Source of the DNA: Actinernus sp. WN-2022
Taxonomy: Eukaryota > Cnidaria > Anthozoa > Actiniaria > Actinernidae
Direction of reading: 5' to 3'
DNA length: 64,000 nucleotides
NCBI GenBank assembly: GCA_030867875.1
Contig: JAOWCC010001634.1
Coordinates: 53,664,021 to 53,728,020 of the forward strand
Position numbers and translations under genes: made by a program. Within the stretch, counting starts at the first letter, position 1. Each line of letters starts with the position of its first letter. Of this stretch, positions 1-10,200 are shown in pieces. Below the pieces are notes generated by a model that was given only the letters and a program-made list of their open reading frames with translations, made no database searches and had not been told where the DNA came from.

Positions 1-580
1 TGATCCTAGTGGGGATCTTCCTTAGTTTGGGTGTTGATCTTAGTGTGGGTGGCAGTCTTAGTGTGTTTATGCTTCGCGCTTCGTTTGCGAGCGTTAAGAA
101 TAGTATCCTATTCGCACCAGTTCCCTTCACGCTCGTCCAAATGAGAGTGGGAAATGGCATCCGTGCTCGGAGGAATAAGGCCAACGCGAAAAGAAGGGGA
201 GGGAGGGAGAGGAGAAAGAAAAGAGAAAAAACCGAGCACGGTCGACGCGGGGGGAAACGAACGAGAAAGGAACTAGTATCCCAAAGATCGCCTAATTCAT
301 CTAAGCTCCCAAGACAGCTTCCGGCATGAACTGTGTGCCTATTCCCTGGTGCCCTCTAATTTATACTCGCTGTATCAGGGGACTGGTGCGAATAGTATCC
401 TTCACGCTCGTCTAAATGAGTGGGAAATGGCGCCCGTGGGAGAAAACCTGTAACTATCGAAGCCAAATCCAAAGACCCTAGGGCCAACACCCACACTAAG
501 ACCGCCACCCACACTAAGATCAACACCCAAACTATTCTTAACGCTCGCAAACGAAGCGCGAAGCATAAACACACCAAATA
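1..580. repeat. Inverted repeat around a 370-bp spacer
   Basis: Bases about 24-120 (containing ttcgcgcttcgtttgc-like sequence) recur inverted at about 488-577. The spacer between them is purine-rich (175-260). The short open frames over both arms are mirror images of each other and are not credible genes. This is probably a truncated foldback or MITE-type element, because the window begins inside or beside the left arm. Confidence 0.6.
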
Positions 581-930
581 TGGTTAAATTAACATAGTGA
601 GCACATGATTATGGCTTGTGATTTCCCGGGGATGGCTATTTTAGTCTTCATAGCAGCGCGAGAGGAGAGGAGATAGTGGATCGACGGCCCACCCTCCCAA
701 CCCGTTAGAAATTCGTGTTGTGCGACTCTCGTAACTATTATGTTTAGCTCGTGGATGCACGCATGTGCAGGAACGAGCTATTGGGGTTAGGTGGATATCC
801 TTTTCCGAAGATGTATTTAGCAAAATTCGTACTATGTTCGGAATATGTTCGGGATATGAGATTTTCATGGCTGACTTCGCTTAATACTGGCAGGTGGCTC
901 AAACCTGGTAGTGGATCTGGCCCTATCAAT

Positions 931-1140
931 CACGTAGTGGTGATGACGTAACGATGACGTCATCGGTCACGTGAATTTAAGTACATGCCATATCTCCCTC
1001 ATTTTTAATGCGAGCGAGCTCAAACTTGGGCAGGCATGGTACTGGGTCCCCACGATTCACTTAGTGATGATGACGCAACGATGACGTCATCGGTCACGTC
1101 ATTTTAAGTACATGCCCATATCTCCCTTATTTCGTTCAGT
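931..1140 (+). repeat. Two tandem ~127-bp units with CRE-type palindromes
   Basis: Two direct copies begin near 931 and 1056, both containing gatgacgtcatcggtcacgt, and both continue into taagtacatgcc and atatctccc. Each holds a perfect TGACGTCA palindrome (955-962 and 1082-1089), the consensus of cAMP-response elements in animals. There is no gene beside them, so a regulatory role is unsupported. Confidence 0.6.
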
Positions 1141-1650
1141 ATAAAATGTTGTTAAATCTGTACCCTGAAGGTATTTGGCCGAGACCATGTTCAAGTTTAT
1201 TAATTTACTCAACAACTAACACGAAATGCATGCTAATGAAGACCGCTTACATCAACAAACATGGCAATGACAATAACACGAAAAATAGCAATCCTTACAT
1301 TTGTGGTATCAATCAAATATGTTCAAATGTAGTGATAAACACGCTTAGTTCAAAGTTAGGTCGGTTATCTTTGATGTGCCGTGATCATCCATCCAGCTCT
1401 GAACATACACTATACATCAACCCTGGGATGATTTATAACATCGCAGGAACATAATATAATTTACGAGTTTAGTCTTGAAACTATAGACGGAACAAACTAC
1501 GTATAAAATACTTTTTGGTAGAACTTATCTGGACTTGAACCACAGATCAGACCTTTCGAATTCTGCCACTTCCCTTTCCAGACTGTTCTACTTGCTATTA
1601 TCGCAGTTCGGCCATCTTGGATTGAAAGCGAGGCTACCGGGTTGTCCTAC

Positions 1651-2885
1651 TAAGCCTGGTTACATAGCACTTACTATTTGCTGTTGTTGACCGCGAGTTT
1701 GGATGAAAAAGCGACTTCATCTCAACTTCTGTAATCCGAATTGTACAAATTATAGCCAGAAAAGAAGATCTAGGAATGAATTATTAATGACCCAAATGGC
1801 CGGTATTCTTCCGTTTCAACTAAACTATAGAATACCCGGCCACTTGAAAAATATCACTTGAAAGCTGTGCTAAATTCTCCATTATAGTATGTAGTCGTTC
1901 TATGAATGATTTGGGACGAAAATGGTTAGGGTTTCAGTTATTATGAAAGAAGTGATAAAATTGCATTTAACAGTAAATTAGTTAAAGTGTGTTCTTTCGT
2001 GTTTTCATTTCGGCTTTGCACATTTATATGCGCGAGTTTTATTTCAATTGTTTCCCGCCGGCTTTCCAAAATTTGATTCTAGTGATCATTGTATTAGTAC
2101 GAGGGCCTAGTAATACCAGACTCAGAGCTAGTTGACTTGGAGAATAGTCCAGTTTCGTATTCGAAAATTACCGCTGAATGCAATGACTACAGACGCATGT
2201 ACGCAGGGTAAGCCTCATTCTGAAGTAATTCATCAATAAATACCAGCGAGAAGGTGGGCTATTCACAACTCTGTGTATTGTTGTAGTTTCACATTTTGCA
2301 CCTTCTCGCTGGTATTTAAGAATGTTTTACTTCAGAATGAGGCTAACCCTGTGTACATGCGTCTGTAGTCATTGCATTCAGCGGTAATTTACGGATACGA
2401 GACTGGACTATTGATTCCCCTATTGTTATGACTGAAAGCCATATTCAGCTGAAACTACAAGTTGCAAGACCGCAATTACGGTAAGTTAATCAAAACATTT
2501 ACGTTCCCGAGTACGTCGATTTTTTGTTTGTTTCTGAATCTAGCACCTCACAAGAATTCTTGGCTAGAATGTGTTTCAGTATCAGTTGTGCTTTTCTCGG
2601 CGGTTGTTTTTTCAATGTGCAAATGAAAAGCAATTCACGCTATAAACTGTCAGTTCATCTTTATTAACCTGAGTATCGGGTTAATCTTTATTACGAGCAG
2701 TAAAAGAGACTGAGTCAGTGACTATATATTCAATATTACTAGCTAACTGAAAGATTTTCTGGTTCTACAGACCAATATTATTGTACAATTCGGATTACAT
2801 TAGTGGAGATGAAGTAGCTTTTTCATCCAAAAAAACTCACGACCAACAACAGAGCAAATAGTAAGCGCAACATAACCTGGTTTAG
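1651..2885. mobile_element. Inverted-repeat element, about 1.2 kb, with a nested element
   Basis: The left arm (about 1651-1755) and right arm (about 2772-2885) are diverged inverted copies, sharing tttggatgaaaaagc and gtaatccgaattgtaca in opposite orientation. There is no coding sequence inside. A second inverted-repeat element sits within it at 2142-2413. Probably a non-autonomous DNA transposon. Confidence 0.6.
2142..2413. mobile_element. MITE-like hairpin element
   Basis: The termini aatagtccag and ctggactatt are inverted. The arms (about 2142-2255 and 2300-2413) pair over most of their length, sharing gcctcattctgaagtaa and accagcgagaaggtg inverted. It is non-coding and nested in the 1651-2885 element. 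Confidence 0.7.
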
Positions 2886-2890
2886 ATCAG

Positions 2891-3159
2891 TTTACGGTTC
2901 ATGCGCAGTTGTTCAAGTCTTTTCGTTTCAACTGGCGGGCCACCATTGTCTAACATCTGGGGCAATCCTTTATGTAGGACGACACGAATTTTTACCAAAA
3001 ATACAAATATAATACAATACAATACAACAATAGAACGCAACACAATACAATAGAATACAATTTCGTAGCAATTCGTGTCGTCCTACATGAAGGGATGGCC
3101 AACATCTGGTGTCTCGCCAAATAAACAAAGGATTTGTACAACTGCGCATGAACCGTACA
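2891..3159. mobile_element. Inverted-repeat element interrupted by a MITE
   Basis: The sequence tttacggttcatgcgcagtt near 2891 returns inverted at about 3138-3158. Between them lies the MITE at 2962-3100, so this looks like an older short element that a younger one entered. Confidence 0.55.
2962..3100. mobile_element. MITE, copy A (GGCAATCC/GGATGGCC termini)
   Basis: A 139-bp non-coding element. Its inverted ends contain atgtaggacgacacgaattt; the interior is (aatac)n-like. A perfect 9-bp direct repeat, AACATCTGG, flanks it (2953-2961 and 3101-3109), which is taken as the target-site duplication. The same element is present at 62249-62403. An 8-9 bp duplication fits hAT or Mutator-type transposases. 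Confidence 0.85.
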
Positions 3160-3556
3160 TTGGTCTATTGTTTAGCGTTTTACAAAGGGAATTATGATCA
3201 ACAATGCTTTGGTTAACAATGATTGAGCTCCTTGTATGCATTTGGCATTTTGTTTAGATAACCTTCCTAACTAAGAGGGTTAGTTGCGCCCTCGGGAATC
3301 AAAATCACTTAGTCACCTCAGAACGAGTAACTAACCCTACTTAAACACCACAGTACGACCTCACACAATGACCCCTAATCTTTCCCGAAATTGATTAGCC
3401 TGCGTACAGCATCTCCTACTTGAGGGAGAACGGCGATTTCATCGTTCCCGTTTCTCCCCATGTAGGGTCTGCGAGTCAGAGCCCAAATCCGTGTCCGTGA
3501 CGTCACTTCCAAATGTTTGGTAATTAGCTATTTATGCATAACAAAGTCAAAACAAG

Positions 3557-3710
3557 ATGGCGATTGAAACGAGATTTCGAAGTGTAAAGTCCGTCGCAGA
3601 GGAAATTTCTCTCAAATTTGGAATCCCATCTCTCGAATGTGAACAGCTTAATGTTTTATGTAACTTTATTCGCGGGAAAGATGTGTTCGTGGCTTTCCAA
3701 CAGGCTTAGG
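3557..3710 (+). pseudogene. RecQ-like helicase N-terminal fragment, left arm
   Basis: ATG at 3557 opens a frame (MAIETRFRSVKSVAEEIS...) of about 49 codons. The frame is lost shortly before the P-loop region and ends at a stop near 3709. The same start is present inverted at 5298, where the frame stays open longer and shows a P-loop. The assignment to RecQ-like DEAD/DEAH helicases rests on the right-arm copy. It is a broken copy, not a functional gene. Confidence 0.55.
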
Positions 3711-4207
3711 AAGGTTCACTGATATTTTCAACTGGCGGCCCCTTCAAAACTCGCGGCCAGGTTCGGGCTTTTGGGAAAAAAAGGAATTTGTCATTGAAGT
3801 TACTCCGCTTGTTGCCCTCATGAAGAATCAAGTGAAGCGCTTACATAGTCATGGATTTAAGGTGAATATTTGAGCGGGGATTTTAATTGTCTGAACAGAA
3901 ATTTTAACCGATTACTTCATTCAGCTCCATCGGTACAAACAAAACTGTCAAAACTCCAAAAGCAAAAAAAATGAAAAGCAGTCTAAAACTTGAATATTGA
4001 TTAATAAATGTAATTTATAGTTAAGCTCGATACAAATCACTATATTCTTGGCAGGGAGAGAGGGTGAGAAACATAGCAGAACTAAACAAATGCTTCATTA
4101 CTTCGACCCTGTTATACTCCTATGTAAAAACATTTTTTCCCTAACCTCCAAACAACATTGTTAATCAAGACCTCTGTGTAACATTTTTGGCAATAACATA
4201 AAGAACA

Positions 4208-4353
4208 TATGTGCAATATTTTCCTTTTCCTGTACACAGTTTGTTAGTCATTTTTGCGGCATATTTACTTCTATTCCCACATGTGTGGGAATCACATCAG
4301 ATATGAAAATCACTGAAAATAAATTTGTTCCAGCCCGGCTGTGGCCCTCACCC
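4208..4353 (+). repeat. Dispersed repeat also present at 10783-10945
   Basis: Starts atgtgcaatattttcc and ends near gtccctcacc-like sequence; a diverged direct copy lies at 10783-10945. Here it forms the spacer of the foldback element. No coding capacity. Confidence 0.55.
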
Positions 4354-5031
4354 AATGATGGTTTGTTGTCTTACTCAATTTATATTGAAGATTGATGTTG
4401 CGGTCTCATACTTCACTTTCAAATTCATATCATATTCCAGACTAAAAGGCAAAATGAATAATCCCAATTTCAGACTAAAATAGCTCGCAAACCATACCCT
4501 CTGGCCTGGGCAGAACATAGAATGGCGGTTATTTATATTTTTAAAGGTCCTGTTTATTTCTCCCGAGGTTGTTATAGAACTAGAACAATGAAAAGAACTG
4601 TCACAAGTTCATATAATTTCTTTATTTATTCATTATTAAAGAGCACATGCAGGTCAATCAAGGCACATATAAACTAGTACAACACGTTCTTTACATTATT
4701 GCCAAAAAAATTACAAGGAGGTCTTGATTAACAATGTTGTTTGGAGGTTGGGAAAAAAATATTTTTACATAGGAGTATAACAGGGTCGAAGTAGTGAAGC
4801 ATTAGTTTAGTTCTGCTATGTTTCTCACCCTCTCTCCCTGCCAAGAGCTTAACTATACATTTATTAATCAATATTCATTTCATTTTTTTTTGCTTTTGGA
4901 GTTTTGACAGTTTTGTTTGTACCGATGGAGCTGAATGAGTGAATCGGTTGAAATCTCTGTTCAGACAATTAAGATCCCTGCTCAAATATTCACCTTAAAT
5001 CCATGACTATGTAAGCGCTTCACTTCATCCT

Positions 5032-5298
5032 TCATGAGGGCAACAAGCGGAGTAACTTCAATGACAAATGCGTTTTTCTTCCAAAAGCCCGAACCTGGCC
5101 GCGAGTTTTGAAGGTGACGCCAGTTGAAAATATCAGTGACCTTCCTGAGCCTGTTGGAGGGCTCACGATCGCATCTTTCCCACGAATAAAGTTACATAAA
5201 ACATTAAGCTGTTCACATTTGAGAGATGGGATTCCAAATTTGAGAGAAATTTCCTCTGCGACGGACTTTACACTTCGAAATCTCGTTTCAATCGCCAT
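5032..5298 (-). pseudogene. RecQ-like helicase N-terminal fragment, right arm
   Basis: An 88-codon minus-strand frame starting at 5298. Around residues 46-56 it has a Walker A-like P-loop, PPTGSGRSLIF, with arginine where the catalytic lysine of GSGKS is expected. The upstream part (FGIPSLKCEQLNVLCNF) resembles the Q-motif region of RecQ-family helicases. The frame then runs into unrelated sequence. With the P-loop lysine replaced and no motifs II-VI, it cannot be an active helicase. It is a mirror copy of 3557-3710. Confidence 0.6.
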
Positions 5299-5459
5299 CT
5301 TGTTTTGACTTCGTTATGCATAAATAGCTAATTACCAAAAATTTGGAGTGACGTCACGGACACGGTTTTGGGCTCTGAGTCGCAGACCCTACATGGGGAG
5401 AAACGGAAACGATGAAATCGCCGTTCTCCCTCAAGTGGGGGATGCTGTACGCAGGCTAG

Positions 5460-6580
5460 AAATTGACGTGAAAGAAGAATAAACTATGAAATAGATCACA
5501 ATAGGCTTTGTTTTACATTTAGTCCAACTTATTCTCTAAGGTGACACCAGTAAAGGAAAGAAATCAAACAGCTAGCCAAATCATGTATTTATACTGCCCA
5601 GTGTAACTCGCCAAGGGACACATTTCCTCCATTCTTAGTGATCCAATGAGTCTCTTAAGCTGAAATAACGAAACGGGGAACGTGAGTAATAGTTATGACA
5701 CCTCTGGCTTTATCAACTAAGCGATGGAAAGGGTATGCCAATCACCGTGACAAGTGAGGATGCAGCTAACGTGTCGATTCCTTAAATTTACGTCTTAAAT
5801 TACTCTCTTGGGTAAGCATGAAATGCTCACTAAATAAAGTTTACTACTGCTACTACTACTACTACTTCCTATTGCATGGTTCAAGTACCTATAACCCTTC
5901 TTGCAATTTTTATAGCTACGAACCTTTCAAATGTTTTGAATACTTCTGTGAAGAACGTTTTGGTTTACAGAGAACACTCACTGTTCTACGCTTGTTTGAA
6001 ATCGTGTAAATTTGACCTTTCCTTATCCATGACCGCGTAAGTAAAACCCTGGGTCGATACCTGGGTAGACGTCATCTCATTAATGCAATCTCCATGGTGG
6101 CTTTCTATCACAACAACATCGATACATAGAAAATATACACAGTTTGTGAGTTGTTAGTGAAGAAAAAAGTCATTTTAGTCAACATGTTAAGTATTTCTTC
6201 AAATGATTGCAAAACCGAATTAATTACATGACATCTAACAGGAATCAACCCAGGCAATTACTTGCGCGGACATGGATCAGTTAAAGGTCAAATTTACACG
6301 ATTTCAAACAAGCGTAGAACATAAACTGTTCACTGTAAACCAAGACTTTCTTCAAGGAAGTACTCAAAACTTTGCCGAGGTTCATAGCTATAAAAATTGC
6401 AAAAAGGGTTATCAGCTAACGTATCGAGTTCTTCCTTTTGCATGGTCAACGCATGTATCATCAGCTCTACCTCGTATCTCAAAACAGAACAAGCCAAGAA
6501 ATCAGTCGAAAATAATAAAAACCATGTTCTTACAGTTTAGATTATATTATAAATTATGGGAGCATCCTAAGTACTCATTA
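5460..6580. other. No recognisable gene
   Basis: AT-rich sequence without a convincing coding region. A short (tac)n run lies near 5840-5865. The open frame at 6272-6628 has no recognisable domain and runs into the 73-bp satellite. The region lies downstream of the NSF stop codon on the minus strand. Confidence 0.4.
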
Positions 6581-6584
6581 CCTA

Positions 6585-7075
6585 AAACTGAACTGTTTCT
6601 AGGAGAACCATCGTCTTCTATTGGTTAAATAAAGTGAGCATCCACCCTCATTAGCTCAAACTGAACTGTTTGTAGGAGAACCATCGTCTTCTATTGGTTA
6701 AATATAGTGAGTATCCATCCTCATTAGCTAAAACTGAACTGTTTCTAGGAGAACCATCGTCTTCTATTGGTTAAATAAAGTGAGCATCCACCCTCATTAG
6801 CTCAAACTGAACTGTTTATAGGAGAACCATCGTCTTCTATTGGTTAAATATAGTGAGTATCCATCCTCATTAGCTAAAACTGAACTGTTTATAGGAGAAC
6901 CATCGTCTTCTATTGGTTAAATAAAGTGAGCATCCACCCTCATTAGCTCAAACTGAACTGTTTATAGGAGAACCATCGTCTTCTATTGGTTAAATAAAGT
7001 GAGCATCCACCCTCATTAGCTCAAACTGAACTGTTTATGGGAGAACCAGTCTTCTATTGGTTAAATAAAGCGTTT
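6585..7075 (+). repeat. 73-bp tandem repeat with two alternating variants
   Basis: Seven units start near 6585, 6658, 6731, 6804, 6877, 6949 and 7023. Each begins aaactgaactgttt and contains accatcgtcttctattgg. Two variants occur: A (aaataaagtgagcatccacc, tagctc) and B (aaatatagtgagtatccatcc, tagcta), in the order A-B-A-B-A-A-A'. The array lies just past the NSF stop codon (7239) in the 3'-UTR direction. It shares the 10-mer tcgtcttcta with the last NSF exon. Confidence 0.9.
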
Positions 7076-7238
7076 ACTGACGCTGGTCACATTTATGTAA
7101 TGGTGCAAACCGCCTATTAGGAACTAGGTTATTCTGCCACAAACGTCCACATTACCGTTAGGTTTACGTTTGTTAACCGGCGTTTACTGACGTGGCTTGT
7201 GGTTATCGTTTTAATGTGGTTTGGGAGTATCTGATAAC

Positions 7239-7298
7239 TTACCAATGTTCGTCTTCTAACAAACACATGAACTTGTCAACTCGGTTGCGTTTGCTCGT
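7239..7298 (-). CDS. NSF: NSF exon 10 of those seen (last, with stop)
   Basis: Encodes [19 protein letters not shown] and a TAA stop (7241-7239). The acceptor is ttttcattag before 7298 and the exon starts in phase 0. It matches the NSF C-terminal helix position; the last few residues differ from the usual acidic NSF tail. Confidence 0.85.
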   Translation of the reverse strand, partial: TSKRNRVDKFMCLLEDEHW

Positions 7299-10200
7299 CT
7301 AATGAAAATGAAAGAGTCACATTCAGTCACATCCCAAAGACACATCAAATTGCAAAAACGAAAAATAAGTATGTATTTGGCCATAAAGTACGTTTTGAAT
7401 GTGTCTTCAGGTTCATAGATCGTATGAGAATCTGCAGTCAACAACGTTTTACTACTGACTTCGTACCACAATAAGTAATAAATAGATAGATACAATATTA
7501 TTCATTAACATTAAAATAAGGGCACAGGCTGTCTGAAATAACTTAATAGCCACGGTAGCTATCCCATGCGTTTGACACGAAAACGACAACCTTTTCAATT
7601 ATGCCTTCTCGATCGTCATGCGAGGCGGAGAGCTGACACAGGACTAATCCAGACGAAATATCGCTGGATCAGTGACGAGCATGTTAGTTGCGCTATAAAG
7701 CGTGTGAATTGCCTTATGAATGACGATAAGTACAAGCCATACAAACTAATCCAACCCTTGAACGAAACAACTGACGAGCAAGTTTTCCAAAAAGCACGAG
7801 GTCCCAACGCACCTTTTTGATTTTGTAAGATATGTTTTCATTCACGTGACCTTAAACCGCATGATTAAGACCCAAAGATATTAAGTACCTGCATGGCCAT
7901 TTGGGCGAGCATAAGCAGCTTCTTGATTCCAATATAAAGCCTATCATAAGAAATATACATCGGTTAATAGCTACGATTATTTCGTAGAACAAGGACGGGG
8001 GTACAAAGACTTGGATTTACCTCCTATACCCAATATCCCTCTCGATTTCAAGAAGTTCGTCAGCCTCGAAGAGTTTCGCCTCCTGAAAAGATATATAAAA
8101 AAATCAGAACTAATGCTTTTTCATAGATGCATTAAACCCTTACCCTGTTAATAATATACATGTATTTAAAATGAAGAAAGTTTCTAACAAGTAAGCGGCA
8201 AACATACAAGTAGTATAACATACAGTTGACTCTCGCCTTACGGTTCGGATCTAAACGGTCCTGACGACAAATACAGAAGAGTGACTGAACACAACTCTTG
8301 CTATTACCAACTGCAGATCCCGATCCCAGTTATAAAAAGTTGAAAGCACTCGAAGAATAATTGTCTCTTTTTGACAAGTTGATTTTTGATATTCACACAA
8401 AAACACTGCACCGTCTCAAGATAGATCGGTCAGGATCTAAAGTCCTGTCGACAAGTACAGAAGAGTGACTGAAACTATCGCCTTATGGTCAGGATCTAAA
8501 GTCCTGACAACAAGTACAGAAGTGTGACTGAAAACAACTCTCGTCTTACAAAGCACTCGAATAATAGTCTCTTTTTATCTTGTGACAAGTTGATTTTTGA
8601 TATTCACACAAAAAAACACTGCATCGTCTCTAGACAGATCGGTGTGTTTGTTCTTTTCTTATCCCGTTTTTATATCGGCAAGAAGTAGGTTTCATTAGAA
8701 AACAGACAAACAAAACAGACAAGCTATGATTTGTAACTAAAACGTACATTCCAGTGAATGTTTTCTATAATTGCTCGAGTGTTTTTATTTGTTAACAAAC
8801 AAAACAGACAAGCAATGATTTGTAACTAAAACGTACATTCCAGTGAAAGTTTTCTATAATTGCTCGACAGTTTTCCATTTGTTAACAAACAAAACAGACA
8901 AGCTATGATTTAAACGTACGTTGCAGTGAAGGTTTTTTATAATTGCTAGGTGTTTTCCTGCGAACGCTTTCATCATCATCATAATCTTTATTTTAACACG
9001 GAGTCACTTCACAAATATGGTCTTCCAGAGAGCCGTGAGTTAAGCTTAATTACAATACTAAATGAAATAAAAAGTTAAATTTACATAAGAATCATTATAA
9101 TTATTACTATGTATACATTCAAAACCTACTACTATTAGTCCTACAATAAATTTCCTACAATAAATTTCCTAGAATAACTTAATTTACAGTAATTTATCAA
9201 ATATTGTCTTATTTAATAGGCGTGATTTAAAACCATTTAGACTAGTTTGATCTCTTGCTTCCACAGGGATTTTATTCCAGAGGACAGACCCCCTGTAGTG
9301 AAGGCCATATTTTGCTGCTTCTGACTTAGGTCTTGACTGACTTCAGTTCTATCAACTGACCCTTAGTGCCTCCATTAAGTTTTCCTTTGTCGACAAGTAA
9401 GGAACATGGATGACAGTATTGAACGCCTCTATCATCCCCATTGGTTCAAGAATATCACGACAACTTGTTGTTCCGACGACGATCAGCTTGCGACCCTGGC
9501 AATTGAGAAAAGGATGTAGGATTTGGCGTGTGTTCAGCAGAAATCTTTATTGTTCAAAATTGGGTGCTACGGATGATTCGAAGTACAGATAAACATTTTA
9601 TTCTGCTACTGTACATGTTGTTTATCTTAAAACACCAGAAATTCAATAAAGATTTGGGCCTTAATTTGTTCCTCATTTTTAAGAAACTATTTTACTTATA
9701 AAGCCTGTTAACCCTTTCACTCCTGGACGCATTTGGGCTCAATGGGTGAAATGCAGAGTGCTAACTCAACCCTCCCCACTCAGTTCCAGTTTGGCTAGCC
9801 TGTGTTTAAAAAGTCAGCAGTATTTAACTACCCATGGGCTCAAACTTTCCCCATTATGCCATTCGGCAGAATTCTACGGACTCGGCGGCGGTGAGTATGG
9901 TTTCTTCTGTAGGTTTTCCAATGAAATGTGCTCTAATTTTGGACAAATAAGCCACTGTAAGAGAGCTAGAGGACATCATTAAGTCTGAGGACGGCTGAAA
10001 AGTACTTGGTTTGCTTTTAGTAGGCCTTGTGAGGGGTTTCACAGGTTTTTTCTGTTGTGTTTCTGCTTTGAGACACATGAAATAATTCTTCACTGAAATC
10101 CTTGAAATCCTGCAGTTGGTTGTCTTTTCCCCCTGCTCAACCTATTAGGATGTGTTTTTGTCACTTTAAAGCAACGGCTTGAGTCCAAATTACCGCTCTT

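Larger units (their letters stand above)
3396..5458. mobile_element. Foldback DNA element with RecQ-like fragments in both arms
   Basis: A 2.06-kb near-palindrome. The left arm (3396 to about 4200) and right arm (about 4695-5458) are inverted copies of roughly 800 bp around a 500-bp spacer. The termini are TAGCCTGCGTAC and its complement. The flanks GAAATTGAT (3387-3395) and GAAATTGAC (5459-5467) form a 9-bp target duplication with one mismatch. Each arm carries the start of a RecQ-like helicase reading frame, facing inward. The TAGCC ends and 9-bp duplication match the element at 35975-40404. Confidence 0.8.

Noticed and set aside
955..1089. Functional cAMP-response promoter
   Set aside because: Two TGACGTCA sites exist, but they belong to a tandem repeat with no gene beside it.
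6585..7075. CRISPR-like array (73-bp units)
   Set aside because: Units are contiguous without unique spacers, and the setting is eukaryotic; a satellite explains it.
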